A DNA stretch of 64,000 nucleotides from an uncultured Fibrobacter sp. (GTDB taxonomy: Bacteria > Fibrobacterota > Fibrobacteria > Fibrobacterales > Fibrobacteraceae), in the NCBI RefSeq assembly GCF_900316465.1, contig NZ_ONDD01000018.1, positions 1-64,000 of the forward strand. Reading direction: 5' to 3'. The number at the start of each line of letters is the position of its first letter. Within the stretch, counting starts at the first letter, position 1. The notes beneath the pieces were generated by a model. That model had not been told where the DNA came from and did not search any database. It worked only from the letters and a program-made list of their open reading frames with translations. The position numbers and the translations under genes are program-made. Below are positions 50,822 through 60,033 of this stretch, piece after piece.

Positions 50822-52844
50822 GATAAAATTCTTATTCCTCGCATATTTCATCGGATTTTTAGCCTGTTCCTGTTCGGACAAGGTTGCAGGCACTACCGAA
50901 GACGAGAATACGCTCGCACAATACAGCAGCTCCTCGAGCTTTGACGAAATTTCGTCGAGCGAGGCTGAAGTTTCGTCAAGCAGTTTCGGCCATATAGAGC
51001 GCTCTTTCAACGCCGACAGCCTCATATTCGACGGCAGAGGTTGGGGCGCAGTGTTCTCCTGCCCAGACAGTGTGGAGGCTTCCGAGGCTCTCGAGAACTC
51101 CATCACGCTCGGCCGGTTCATTTCGGGTCGCATTGAAAAGCTCATGGCGACGGGGCTCACTCAAGAACAAGCGGACAGCGCCGCACAGGCGGAACTGTTT
51201 ACGGCGCTCGGAATCGACTCGTATCTCCGCGAAGATCCCTTCCGGTTAAAGCTCGTCAGCAACCTCCTTAACTATATCTTCGGCGGTACGGTCTACGTAG
51301 ACTTTTACGAGAGTGTCGAGAAAGCCTTCACGGAAACCGGTTCCCTTTCGAAGGAACACTACTGTAATTTTGATGCCGACGCTGACCACATCCGTGACTT
51401 TTACACAGAGGGGGTTTTCCCCGAACATTACCTTTACGAATCCTCCCTGTACCGATCCATGTACTGCAAACTTTCCTTGGTCGTCCCGTTAGAGATGGTC
51501 AGAATTGTTGATGCCAAATGTTACGATCTGCCCGTGTGCGACAGCACCAACATCGGTAAAACATTCAAGGCAAAGTACAATTCCGATGAAAAACTCATCA
51601 CATGCAAGGAAACGGGCTGGGGTCACGCCACTGCGATAGGAAGGGTGACCTTTGACGTGCCCTGCGACAAGGAAGGCAAGTATATCTTCTATGGGGGCGG
51701 TCCAGTCAGCTTATCGTTTGTATGTAGCCTCGACTCAGGCTGGTACGTTGCAGAGACTGTTGATGCGGAAACCTTCGATGTGCCCTGTGACAAGCATGGT
51801 GAATTGTACACGAGCCCGAATGATTCGGCTAGAGTCTACGTGTGTCGCAAGGAGCAATTTTGCAGGCATAACGACAACTACTTCGACGAATCCCCCTTGC
51901 CGTCTGGCTATTACAACGACTTCTACGTTGAGTACGGCCAGCAATGGGTCGCGCCTTGCATGGACGAGGGTTGGGATTACGCAAGCATTCTTGATATCGA
52001 AACGTCGATGGATGTGTGCGATAGCGAAGGAAAAACGCTCCAGAGTCCCTCGGATTCGAATCTGTATTACATTTGCCACGACGAGAAGTGGACGGAATTT
52101 TACAATTTGCCCTGCAACATGGATAACAAACGCGTGAAAGTAGGATACACCGATTACATCTGCTATGACAAAACATGGCGAACCACCTCCGAATGGCACG
52201 TGGAATACCCAGCCGAATACTACTTCAATCCCGAAGTCAATTACGGAAGCTTTACGGACCCGCGCGACAACTATGTTTACCATACCGTCGAGTTCAAGGG
52301 CCGCACGTGGATTGCGGAGAACATGAAGTATGCTGGATTCCCCGACAGCGTGCTGGCAAAAGAAACCCGATGCCTTGCGGACAGCTGCAAGAATGTCGGG
52401 CGGTACTACAGCGCCAGAGTTGCAAACGAAGTATGCCCCGAAGGCTGGAATCTCCCGGATTCTAACGATATACTCGCATTCGCGACAATGAATGATGCTA
52501 TTAAACTCATTTCTTGGCTTAACGGTGAACCGGATATCCACGGATTGAGCTTTATACTGAACGGAAGAATTGTCGACACCGATATGCCCTATTCGTCTTG
52601 GCAAGGGGAACTTGCGCTCCTTTGGATGAACGAGACGAACGAAGAAATCGGACGTCTTGTCGCCACGATAACAAAATCATGGGATAAATCAGTAAAAATT
52701 TGGGCCGGTCATCAACCTGATTGGTATGCGAATATGCAACGGATTAGTCTGTATCCAGAATCAGACTGGGCACCCACTCCCGATGGATTCCCGGAGGAAT
52801 TTATCGACCAGACATTCCTCCCGGTGCGCTGTGTAAAAAAATAA
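50814..52844 (+). CDS. FISUMP-domain lipoprotein
   Basis: 676 residues. Lipobox LACSC (Cys near residue 18-20), then a Ser-rich tether (SSSSSFDEISSSEAEVSSSS), a helical domain with a DSAAQAELF-type segment, repeated short Cys-containing units (VPCDKEGKYIFYGG, VPCDKHGELYTSP, LPCNMDNKRVKVG) and a C-terminal FISUMP domain (HTVEFKGRTWIAENMKYAG, VCPEGWNLPDSNDILAF, FLPVRCVKK). Probably displayed at the surface. Ribosome site AAAAAAGGAGACCAGCA lies within the end of the TIGR02147 gene. Confidence 0.88.
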   Translation: MSKIKFLFLAYFIGFLACSCSDKVAGTTEDENTLAQYSSSSSFDEISSSEAEVSSSSFGHIERSFNADSLIFDGRGWGAVFSCPDSVEASEALENSITLGRFISGRIEKLMATGLTQEQADSAAQAELFTALGIDSYLREDPFRLKLVSNLLNYIFGGTVYVDFYESVEKAFTETGSLSKEHYCNFDADADHIRDFYTEGVFPEHYLYESSLYRSMYCKLSLVVPLEMVRIVDAKCYDLPVCDSTNIGKTFKAKYNSDEKLITCKETGWGHATAIGRVTFDVPCDKEGKYIFYGGGPVSLSFVCSLDSGWYVAETVDAETFDVPCDKHGELYTSPNDSARVYVCRKEQFCRHNDNYFDESPLPSGYYNDFYVEYGQQWVAPCMDEGWDYASILDIETSMDVCDSEGKTLQSPSDSNLYYICHDEKWTEFYNLPCNMDNKRVKVGYTDYICYDKTWRTTSEWHVEYPAEYYFNPEVNYGSFTDPRDNYVYHTVEFKGRTWIAENMKYAGFPDSVLAKETRCLADSCKNVGRYYSARVANEVCPEGWNLPDSNDILAFATMNDAIKLISWLNGEPDIHGLSFILNGRIVDTDMPYSSWQGELALLWMNETNEEIGRLVATITKSWDKSVKIWAGHQPDWYANMQRISLYPESDWAPTPDGFPEEFIDQTFLPVRCVKK

Positions 52845-52870
52845 AAAGTCTTGACAGAGCTTTCTAAATA

Positions 52871-53055
52871 ATGCACGTTTGTGCATAGAAGCAAAAGGCT
52901 CTGTCGGGCTAGACCGTACTTTTGGGTCGAAACTGCGAAAATGCTGCGGACCGCCGAACGGTCATTTCAGCGTAAAAACATCGGTCATGCAGCCGAAAAA
53001 CAGTTTTGGAAGGGGCACAAGTGTATAGTTTAGCCCGACAGAGCCCAACAAAAAA
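52871..53055 (+). repeat. Structured repeat, copy 2, with preceding hairpin
   Basis: Hairpin ATGCAC-GTTT-GTGCAT (52871-52886), then after 10 bases the core 52897-53045 with GGCTCTGTCGGGCTA and TAGCCCGACAGAGCC ends (15-bp perfect). The core is nearly identical to copy 1 except that GGGGCACAAGTGTAT replaces GC near its 3' end. The preceding hairpin sits at the same place as in copy 1 but with different bases. Confidence 0.9.
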
Positions 53056-53082
53056 AATCCCAGTCGTTCACCGAGATTTTTT
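53051..53082. terminator. Possible terminator after copy 2
   Basis: AAAAAATC (53052-53059) pairs with GATTTTTT (53075-53082) around CCAGTCGTTCACCGA. AT-only stem with mismatches, between convergent units; weak. Confidence 0.4.
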
Positions 53083-53109
53083 AAGCCCTAATTATTTTGA
53101 ATAAATGGT

Positions 53110-53613
53110 CTAGAACACGTAGCGAATATCTAAAAGATACGACGCGCCAGTAGAGGTTCTTTTCGATACCGGAGTGAACATCGCTCCGTTCAGGCCCCAA
53201 TGCTGATTGAAGTCCCAGTTGAAACCGGCCGAAACTTCGGTCTTGGTGTCAGCGCCATGAGCTTCATTGACCAAGGTAAAGCCCGTGAGGAAATGGAAAT
53301 TGTTGCCACCCAAGTAAAGCAGAGCCGGAACGCGAATATACTGCGTGTGGTATTGCTGCCACATCATATCGAACGTCATGTACACGCCGTTTTCTTTACT
53401 CAAGCGAAGCTTCAAGCCAAGACCCGCATCCAGCAAGCCCGCATGCAAAAAGAACCGGCAACGAGAGCTGTTCGAAAATCCCGTCGAAGCCTGCGTTGAT
53501 TCTTTAGATTCATTTTTCTTAGATACAGACTTTTTAGCGGCAGACGATTTCGCGGCAAGGCTAGTCGTCGACAAAAGCAACAAGCAAGCGAATAGGATCT
53601 TAAACAGTTTCAT
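53110..53613 (-). CDS. Small outer-membrane-type protein
   Basis: 167 residues. Signal peptide MKLFKILFACLLLLSTTSLAAK, then a Lys/Ser-rich linker (SSAAKKSVSKKNESKES) and a small beta-rich body (FFLHAGLLDAGLGLKLRL, GVYMTFDMMWQQYHTQYI, ASYLLDIRYVF) ending in Phe, as in small barrels. No family recognised. Its ATG directly follows the ribF stop (TAA-ATG), so it is the last gene of the rimP-ribF operon. Confidence 0.7.
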   Translation of the reverse strand: MKLFKILFACLLLLSTTSLAAKSSAAKKSVSKKNESKESTQASTGFSNSSRCRFFLHAGLLDAGLGLKLRLSKENGVYMTFDMMWQQYHTQYIRVPALLYLGGNNFHFLTGFTLVNEAHGADTKTEVSAGFNWDFNQHWGLNGAMFTPVSKRTSTGASYLLDIRYVF

Positions 53614-54516
53614 TTATTCAGCCCAGTGATTGCCGTTGTAGTTGCGAGCAGTGTCTGCATCCATGCCAATCTGACGGACCAGATCATCCAAGCTCGGGAA
53701 TTTCTGTTCAGGGCGCAGGTATGCCATCAAGTCAAGCACCATCGGGCGACCGTAAATGTCTTCGCTAAAGTCGAGCAAATACGCTTCGATAGCGAGGCGC
53801 TGGTTGCCGGTAGACGGCTGCGTACCAATGTTCACCACCGCGCGGAAAGAGCGTTCTCCCCCGTTGCCATCGGGCAAGCGAGCAGTCGCCACATACACGC
53901 CGTGTTTGGGCAAGAACTTGTACTTTCCCACTTGCAAATTCGCTGTCGGGAAACCGATGGTATGACCGAGGCGCTTGCCTTCGACAATCGTTCCAGACAA
54001 ACGATACGGGCGGCCCAGATAAGTCTGCGCGCGCGACACATCGCCATTCAAAAGCGCATTTCGCACAGCGGAAGAACTCACGCGTTCACCCTTGTGAAGC
54101 ACAATCGAAAGCATGGCCGTCGAAAGTTCCGGGAAGGCCGCGGTAATGGTTTCGTAGTTACCCTTGCCGCCGGCGCCAAAGCAATGGTCATGTCCAAAGA
54201 ACATGGAGCACACGCCGCGCTTTTCAATCAGTTCCTGACGGACAAAGACATCGAACGGAAGCTTCGCCACTTCGGGCGTAAACGGGAGCACCAAAAATTC
54301 AAGTCCCAGGCTTTCGATAAACTCACGCTTTTCTTCGGTAGTCGTGAGGAGCAGCGGATCGCCGGGAGTGCGCAACACATAGTTGGAATGCGGCTCAAAA
54401 CTAATGACGGTAGGCGTCAAGCCGTTCACTTCGGCAACGGCCTTGAGCGTGCGGAAAAGCGCCTGGTGTCCCAGGTGGCATCCGTCAAAATTACCCATCG
54501 TCACAGCACGTTTCAT
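53614..54516 (-). CDS. ribF: Bifunctional riboflavin kinase / FAD synthetase
   Basis: 300 residues. Makes FMN and then FAD from riboflavin with ATP. N-terminal adenylyltransferase domain with MGNFDGCHLGHQALF (HxGH) and FGHDHCFGAGGKGN; C-terminal kinase domain with GTIVEGKRLGHTIGFPTANL, KHGVYVATA and RAVVNIGTQPSTG (PTAN and NxGxxPT motifs). Start overlaps the truB stop by ATGA. Confidence 0.95.
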   Translation of the reverse strand: MKRAVTMGNFDGCHLGHQALFRTLKAVAEVNGLTPTVISFEPHSNYVLRTPGDPLLLTTTEEKREFIESLGLEFLVLPFTPEVAKLPFDVFVRQELIEKRGVCSMFFGHDHCFGAGGKGNYETITAAFPELSTAMLSIVLHKGERVSSSAVRNALLNGDVSRAQTYLGRPYRLSGTIVEGKRLGHTIGFPTANLQVGKYKFLPKHGVYVATARLPDGNGGERSFRAVVNIGTQPSTGNQRLAIEAYLLDFSEDIYGRPMVLDLMAYLRPEQKFPSLDDLVRQIGMDADTARNYNGNHWAE

Positions 54517-55418
54517 TTTTCATCCTCACCCAAATAAAATTTCGGCTTAATGCGCCCCGGTTCATAAAAGCACAGGCTCAAGACTTCGCCTTGCATGTTT
54601 GCGGCAAACACATGGCCCTCGGGGCCTACGCCCTCGACTTTCTCTTTCCACGGGAGCCAATTACCCTGGCGGATTACAGCCACCTGTTCGTCGGTTAGGC
54701 GCACCACCGGAAAGTCGAGCACCGCATCGACCGGCAACAGATTTTCACGGGTCAAGTTCTCGCCGCGCACCGCCTTATCGAGCGTCACATTGCCGATGCG
54801 GTGTCTGCGTATCTGCGATACGCATGCGTAGGTTCCAAGCGCACGACCGATATCGCGACCGAGCGCACGAATATAAGTTCCCTTGGAGCATTCGCAAATC
54901 AAGTCGAAGGTCGCAAATTCCTTGCCGGAGCAGCCTTCAGTCACTTCGCCCTCGCCTATCACCTTGAGTTCGCCAATGTGAATCTTGCGAGGCTTCAATT
55001 CAATGTTGCGGCCACGTTCCATCAAGTCGCTGGCACGCACGCCGTTGATTTTCACGGCGCAGTACTTGGGCGGAACCTGTTCAATATCGCCCGTAAATTG
55101 CGGGAGAACAGCTTCGAGCATTTCGCGGGTAATCGCGAGCGCTTCGCCCTGCTCCACAACCTCGCCGTCCCATTCGAGGGTATCGGTTTCGTAGCCCAAA
55201 TGCAGCCTAAAGCTATAGCACTTGTCCTTGGCTTCGATAAAGGGCAACAGTCGCGTGCAGCGGCCGGTGGCAGCAATAATCAAGCCCGAGGCACGCAAAT
55301 CCAGCGTGCCCGCGTGGCCTACTCGCTTTGTAGAAAAGACCCTTTTCAGTGGGAAAAGGGCCTTAAAAGAAGTTTCGCCAGCAATCTTGTCCAAAAGAAC
55401 GAAGCCGGAATTGCTCAA
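54513..55418 (-). CDS. truB: tRNA pseudouridine(55) synthase
   Basis: 301 residues. Forms pseudouridine 55 in the T-loop of tRNAs. VGHAGTLDLRASGLIIAATGRCTRL holds the catalytic Asp (GTLD), and EQVPPKYCAVKINGVRASDLMERG and CECSKGTYIRALGRDIGRAL are family motifs; the C-terminal PUA-like tail ends PGRIKPKFYLGEDEK. The stop abuts ribF; rbfA ends immediately upstream at 55419. Confidence 0.95.
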   Translation of the reverse strand: MSNSGFVLLDKIAGETSFKALFPLKRVFSTKRVGHAGTLDLRASGLIIAATGRCTRLLPFIEAKDKCYSFRLHLGYETDTLEWDGEVVEQGEALAITREMLEAVLPQFTGDIEQVPPKYCAVKINGVRASDLMERGRNIELKPRKIHIGELKVIGEGEVTEGCSGKEFATFDLICECSKGTYIRALGRDIGRALGTYACVSQIRRHRIGNVTLDKAVRGENLTRENLLPVDAVLDFPVVRLTDEQVAVIRQGNWLPWKEKVEGVGPEGHVFAANMQGEVLSLCFYEPGRIKPKFYLGEDEK

Positions 55419-55772
55419 TTACAAGTCCCCTTTCTGCTTCAGTTCGGCCAGAATGCTTTCGATATGCATGGCGTGTTCCAAGTTTTCATCCAGAACAAAA
55501 TTCAGTTCCGGAATCTTACGGATCTTTAGCGCCTTGCCTAAAACAGTACGGATATAACCCGCCGAATTCTTGAGGCCAATCAGCGAATCACGCTTTTCCT
55601 TGTCGGAACCCATCACGGACACCATGACCTTGGCGTAGCTCAGGTCATCGGTAATCGTAACGCGCGTGATGCTGGCGAGGCTGCTCACACGAGGATCCTT
55701 CAAGCCCTTCTGCAAGAGCTTGCCGATTTCCTCGCGGAACTGTTCATCCAATCTGTCAGTTCTACGACTCAT
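55419..55772 (-). CDS. rbfA: Ribosome-binding factor A
   Basis: 117 residues, normal for RbfA. Helps 16S rRNA 5' end maturation and 30S assembly. Single KH-like domain: MSRRTDRLDEQFREEIGKLL, DPRVSSLASITRVTITDDLSYAKV, and a C-terminal KIRKIPELNFVLDENLEHAMHI segment. ATG at 55772 has GAGGAG 5 bases upstream and overlaps the infB stop by 11 bases; a longer frame reaching 55823 lies inside infB. Confidence 0.93.
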   Translation of the reverse strand: MSRRTDRLDEQFREEIGKLLQKGLKDPRVSSLASITRVTITDDLSYAKVMVSVMGSDKEKRDSLIGLKNSAGYIRTVLGKALKIRKIPELNFVLDENLEHAMHIESILAELKQKGDL

Positions 55773-58700
55773 TGGACTCCTCAGCCTTCTTGGCCTTTTC
55801 TTCGGCTTCTTCGCGAGCCACATCCTTCAGGGTACGGGCAACCTTGACTTCCTTGAAGAAGATCAAGCTATCGCCTTCCTTGATATCTTCGTAACCCTTA
55901 AGACCGATACCGCATTCAAAGCCACGAGCGACAGACTTGACGTCGTCCTTCATGCGCTTCAAGGACTGGACCACGGTCGTACCGAGTTCCACGCCGTTGC
56001 GGTACACGCGCACATGGCTGGTACGGTCGACTTCGCCGTCGGTAACCATACAGCCTGCGATGAGACCGATCTTCGGAATCTTGAACACCTGGCGGATTTC
56101 GGCTTCGCCGGAGAGTTCTTCGCGCATGGTCGGCTTCAAGAGGCCTTCCACAGCGTTGGTGATATCTTCAATGCAGTCGTAAATCACGCGGTAGTTGCGG
56201 ATTTCGATGCCTTCCTTCTGGGCCATTTCGCGGATAGAGAGCGACGGCATCAAGTGGAAGGAAATAATGATTGCCTGTGCGGTCGTAGCGAGCAAGATAT
56301 CGGATTCCGTAATGGTACCCACACCCTTGCGGATAATGTTGACGCGCACTTCCTTGTTGGTAAGCTTTTCGAGGCTTGCTGCAAGAGCTTCTGCAGAACC
56401 GCCCACGTCGGCCTTGACAATAAGGTTGAGTTCGGAGAGCTTACCTTCCTTACGATCGTTGAAGGTATCTTCCAAAGTCTTCACGTTACGAGAACGCAGG
56501 TCGCGTTCACGAGCAGCCATACGGCGCTTGGAGGCAATTTCACGTGCGGTCTTTTCGTCTTCGACCACGATCAAGTCGTCACCGGCCTGCGGAGTACCGT
56601 CAAAGCCGAGCACCTGACACGGAGCAGACGGAGGAGCTTCCTTCATCTGTTCGCCACGTTCGTTAAACATAGCACGGACACGACCAGCGTAAATACCGCA
56701 AACGAACGGGTCACCCACATGGAGCGTACCGTTCTGCACGAGGATCGTGGCCATAGAACCCTTACCCACGTCGAGCTTGGATTCCACCACGGCGCCGCGA
56801 GCGTGAGCATCGGGGTTAGCCTTGAGTTCGAGCACTTCGGCTTCGAGGGCGAGCGTTTCCAAAAGGTCGTCCATGCCCTGGCCCGTACGTGCAGAAACTT
56901 CGATACAGCTGGTAGAACCACCCCACTGTTCCACTTCCACGCCGCGTTCAGCGAGCTGGGCGCGAATCTTGTCGGGGTTAGCGGTCGGCAAGTCGATCTT
57001 CGTGATAGCCACGACCATCGGCACCTTTTCACGCTTGGCAAGTTCAATAGATTCAACCGTCTGCGGCATCACCATGGAGTCGGCTGCCACCACGAGCACG
57101 ATTACGTCGGTCACCTGAGAACCGCGAGCACGCATAGCACTGAATGCTTCGTGACCCGGGGTATCGAGGAAGGTCACCTTACCCTGCTTGGTCGTGACTT
57201 CGTATGCACCGATGTGCTGCGTAATACCACCCGATTCGCCGGACACCACGTGGGTCTTACGAATCCAGTCGAGCAAAGAAGTTTTACCGTGGTCAACGTG
57301 GCCCATCACCGTCACCACCGGGTGACGCGGCTTCAGGTTTTCAGAAGATTCTTCTTCCACGCCGAGCACTTCTTCTTCGTATTCTTCCATCAGCTGGGCT
57401 TCGTAACCGAATTCGTCAGCCAAGAGCTGGATGGTTTCAAAATCGAGGCGGGCGTTGATGGTCACCATCATGCCCATTTCCATGCACTTCGCAATCACGC
57501 GGGCCGGCATCTGGTCCATAAGGCCAGCGAGTTCGCCCACGGTGATAAAGTCGGAAGTCTTAAGGATTTTCTTTTCTTCGCCCGGAGTATTGTCGTTATG
57601 CTCCTTGCGGTAAACTTTCTTGACAGGCTTCTTGGAAAGGTCAGCCATCACGCGAGAAACGTTCTGACGTACGGCTTCCTGCTGGAGTTCCTTCTGTTGC
57701 TCCATGCGGTCCTTGCCGTTATTGCGACGGTTCTTGTCGTTCTGACCATGACGACCGTTCTGCTGCTTGCCGCCCTTGCCGCCCTGGTTCTGGCCGCCAA
57801 ATCCCTGGGCGCCACCATTGCTAGCATTAAAGGCATCCTGCATCGAGTTGCCGGTAAAGCCACCCGTGCGACCGGTAAAGGTACGACCGCCGTTGTTGTT
57901 CGGGCCGCCGTTACCATTACGGTTGTCGTTACGACGATTGCCGTTGCGGTTGTCGCCATTGTTCGAAAGGCGACCGAAAGTTCCTGTATAACCCTGCTGG
58001 TTTCCACCACCGTTGCGGTGTCCGCCGCGGTTCGACTGGGCCTGTTGCTGAGACTTTTTGATACGGGCAAGAATGGCTTCGTCCGGTTTGAACACCTGGG
58101 CCTTCATCGGAGGCTGCTTGAGTTCCATGCCCGGGGTAACCATGGCAGGCTTTGCTGCGGCCGGTGCGGGAGCAGGAGCGGCTGCCGGAGCGGCAGGCTT
58201 AACAGCCGGAGCAACGGGCTTGACTGCTGCAGGAGCGGCCGGTGCAGCAGGTGCCGGAGCAGGTGCTGCGGGAGCAGGCTTCACTTCTGCCTTCGGAGCT
58301 GCGGGCTTTTCAGCCGGAGCGGCTTCAACCTTCGGGGCTGCAGGCGCTGCGGCAGGAGCGGCAGGCTTCACTTCAGGGGCCTTCGGTGCTTCGACAGCGG
58401 CAGGGGCCTCGGCCTTGGGGGCGGGGGCTGCTGCGGCAGGTTTCACCGTAGCAGTAGGCTTTGCGGCGGCCGGTGCGGCAGCAGCGGCAGCGGGCTTTGC
58501 AGTTGCAGGCTTCTTCGTTCTAATCAGCTTGGCCTTCAACTTGCCATCGCCAGCCGAAGCAGACTCACTCTTCTTGTCAGAAGAAGCATTGGAAGTTTCG
58601 GCGGAAGATGCCTTTTTCAGATTCTTGTTGCGGGCTTCGGCCTTCTGGCGTTCCGCCTCGGCATCTGCTTCGATCTTCTCGTAGTCCTTAGCGTCAAGCT

Positions 58701-58818
58701 TAGACACCTGAGTACGGACAGCAACGCCCGCATCACGAAGCAGCTTCATCACGACATCAACCTTGACGCCGTGTTCCTTTGCCCAATCTACTGGTTTAAT
58801 TTGTTCTTCATTAGCCAT
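55762..58818 (-). CDS. infB: Translation initiation factor IF-2
   Basis: 1018 residues. GTPase that brings initiator tRNA to the 30S subunit. IF2_N domain at the start (KPVDWAKEHGVKVDVVMKLL), a low-complexity Ala/Pro/Lys linker (about 75-240) and an Asn/Gly/Arg-rich stretch (about 260-375), then a second IF2_N (TVGELAGLMDQMPARVIAKC), the G domain (GHVDHGKTSLLDWIRK, DTPGHEAF, ITKIDLP), and domains II-IV. The repetitive GC-rich linker creates long spurious antisense frames. Confidence 0.97.
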   Translation of the reverse strand: MANEEQIKPVDWAKEHGVKVDVVMKLLRDAGVAVRTQVSKLDAKDYEKIEADAEAERQKAEARNKNLKKASSAETSNASSDKKSESASAGDGKLKAKLIRTKKPATAKPAAAAAAPAAAKPTATVKPAAAAPAPKAEAPAAVEAPKAPEVKPAAPAAAPAAPKVEAAPAEKPAAPKAEVKPAPAAPAPAPAAPAAPAAVKPVAPAVKPAAPAAAPAPAPAAAKPAMVTPGMELKQPPMKAQVFKPDEAILARIKKSQQQAQSNRGGHRNGGGNQQGYTGTFGRLSNNGDNRNGNRRNDNRNGNGGPNNNGGRTFTGRTGGFTGNSMQDAFNASNGGAQGFGGQNQGGKGGKQQNGRHGQNDKNRRNNGKDRMEQQKELQQEAVRQNVSRVMADLSKKPVKKVYRKEHNDNTPGEEKKILKTSDFITVGELAGLMDQMPARVIAKCMEMGMMVTINARLDFETIQLLADEFGYEAQLMEEYEEEVLGVEEESSENLKPRHPVVTVMGHVDHGKTSLLDWIRKTHVVSGESGGITQHIGAYEVTTKQGKVTFLDTPGHEAFSAMRARGSQVTDVIVLVVAADSMVMPQTVESIELAKREKVPMVVAITKIDLPTANPDKIRAQLAERGVEVEQWGGSTSCIEVSARTGQGMDDLLETLALEAEVLELKANPDAHARGAVVESKLDVGKGSMATILVQNGTLHVGDPFVCGIYAGRVRAMFNERGEQMKEAPPSAPCQVLGFDGTPQAGDDLIVVEDEKTAREIASKRRMAARERDLRSRNVKTLEDTFNDRKEGKLSELNLIVKADVGGSAEALAASLEKLTNKEVRVNIIRKGVGTITESDILLATTAQAIIISFHLMPSLSIREMAQKEGIEIRNYRVIYDCIEDITNAVEGLLKPTMREELSGEAEIRQVFKIPKIGLIAGCMVTDGEVDRTSHVRVYRNGVELGTTVVQSLKRMKDDVKSVARGFECGIGLKGYEDIKEGDSLIFFKEVKVARTLKDVAREEAEEKAKKAEESNES

Positions 58819-58848
58819 GAATAGCTTCCAATGTTCCTTTTTAAAAAA

Positions 58849-60018
58849 TTAGCGAGCAGCCTTACGGTTCTGGTTCAAATCGGCAGCGGACGGAGAGGTA
58901 ATCTTAGCCTTCGTTTCGTCGTCCTTCTGGTTCCATTCGTTTTCACCGAACACGTCGAGGTTACGCTGCACAAGTTCTGCAGCGAGCTTCACGTTCTGGC
59001 CGTTCTTGCCAATTGCAAGTGCGAGGTTTTCATCGCTGATAATCACCACAGTGCGGCGGGTTTCAGGCACGTGAATCAGCTTGATCACGTTAGCCGGAGT
59101 AAGGGCACGCGTAATGAAGGTGTCCAGATCCGGATTCCACTGCACAATGTCAATGCGTTCGTTACCGAGTTCGCGCACAATCGTCTGCACGCGGGCACCC
59201 TTCATACCGACGCAAGCGCCGACCGGGTCAATCTTTTCGTCACGGGAATACACGGCAATCTTGGCGCGGAAACCCGGTTCGCGGGCAACGCCCTTGATTT
59301 CAACCGTACCTTCGTAAATTTCCGGAACTTCCTGACGGAAGAGTTCCTTGAGGAAGTCACCGTTAGCACGGGACAGCACCACCTGGGCACCGTTCTTGGA
59401 GGATTCTTCCACGCGGGCGATTACGGCCTTAATGGAGTTGCCCTGAGCCCAACGTTCGCGACGGATCTGTTCGCGAGCCGGAATCATAGCTTCGGTCTGC
59501 TTGCCAAGTTTCACGATAATGTTACTTTGTTCAAGGCGAAGCACTTCGCCGCTCACCATGGTACCGATACGGCTACGGTAGGTGTCCATGATCTTCTGAC
59601 GTTCGGCATCGCGAATCTGCTGGTTCAAGAGCTGCTTTGCAGTCTGAATGGCCTGGCGACCGAATGCAGAGATAGGAATTTCCATTTCGAGGAAGTCACC
59701 CGGCTGAGCGTCTTCGTTAAAGTCGCGAGCTTCTTCGACCAGCATGTAACCCTTGTCGAGTTCTTCCACTTCGGCAGCGGTCATGTTCGGGTCGTAGTCC
59801 GGATAGTCATCGACAACGGCCACGCGCAAGAACACGTGCACTTCGTTGGTTTCCATGTCGAAATCCACATCGATTTTCTTTTCGATGTGCAAGTACTTGC
59901 GGGCCGCCGTGATCAGCGCTTCCTTCAGCGCGTTCAGCACAACGGAATCATCCATGTCCTTGGCTTCGACAACACCTTTCAGCACTTCGAGCAAGTTTAC
60001 CTTCGGTTCGTTCTTCAT
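58849..60018 (-). CDS. nusA: Transcription termination/antitermination factor NusA
   Basis: 389 residues. Binds RNA polymerase and modulates pausing, termination and antitermination. N-terminal domain (LLEVLKGVVEAKDMDDSVVL), S1 domain (GTMVSGEVLRLEQSNIIVKL), KH1 and KH2 (SRDEKIDPVGACVGMKGARV, SDENLALAIGKNGQNVKLA). No C-terminal acidic repeats. It ends in KITSPSAADLNQNRKAAR. 30 bases upstream of infB in the rimP-nusA-infB operon. Confidence 0.96.
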   Translation of the reverse strand: MKNEPKVNLLEVLKGVVEAKDMDDSVVLNALKEALITAARKYLHIEKKIDVDFDMETNEVHVFLRVAVVDDYPDYDPNMTAAEVEELDKGYMLVEEARDFNEDAQPGDFLEMEIPISAFGRQAIQTAKQLLNQQIRDAERQKIMDTYRSRIGTMVSGEVLRLEQSNIIVKLGKQTEAMIPAREQIRRERWAQGNSIKAVIARVEESSKNGAQVVLSRANGDFLKELFRQEVPEIYEGTVEIKGVAREPGFRAKIAVYSRDEKIDPVGACVGMKGARVQTIVRELGNERIDIVQWNPDLDTFITRALTPANVIKLIHVPETRRTVVIISDENLALAIGKNGQNVKLAAELVQRNLDVFGENEWNQKDDETKAKITSPSAADLNQNRKAAR

Positions 60019-60033
60019 AAAATGACCTTCCTA

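Noticed and set aside
48866..53045. Integron attC sites
   Set aside because: GCCCAAC at the 3' end fits RYYYAAC, but in the wrong position relative to the other end, which lacks GTTRRRY; no integrase is visible.
55666..58824. 1052-codon open frame opposite infB
   Set aside because: It is the antisense shadow of the GC-rich Ala/Pro and Gly/Asn linkers of IF-2; the translation is low-complexity His/Arg/Val sequence without domains.
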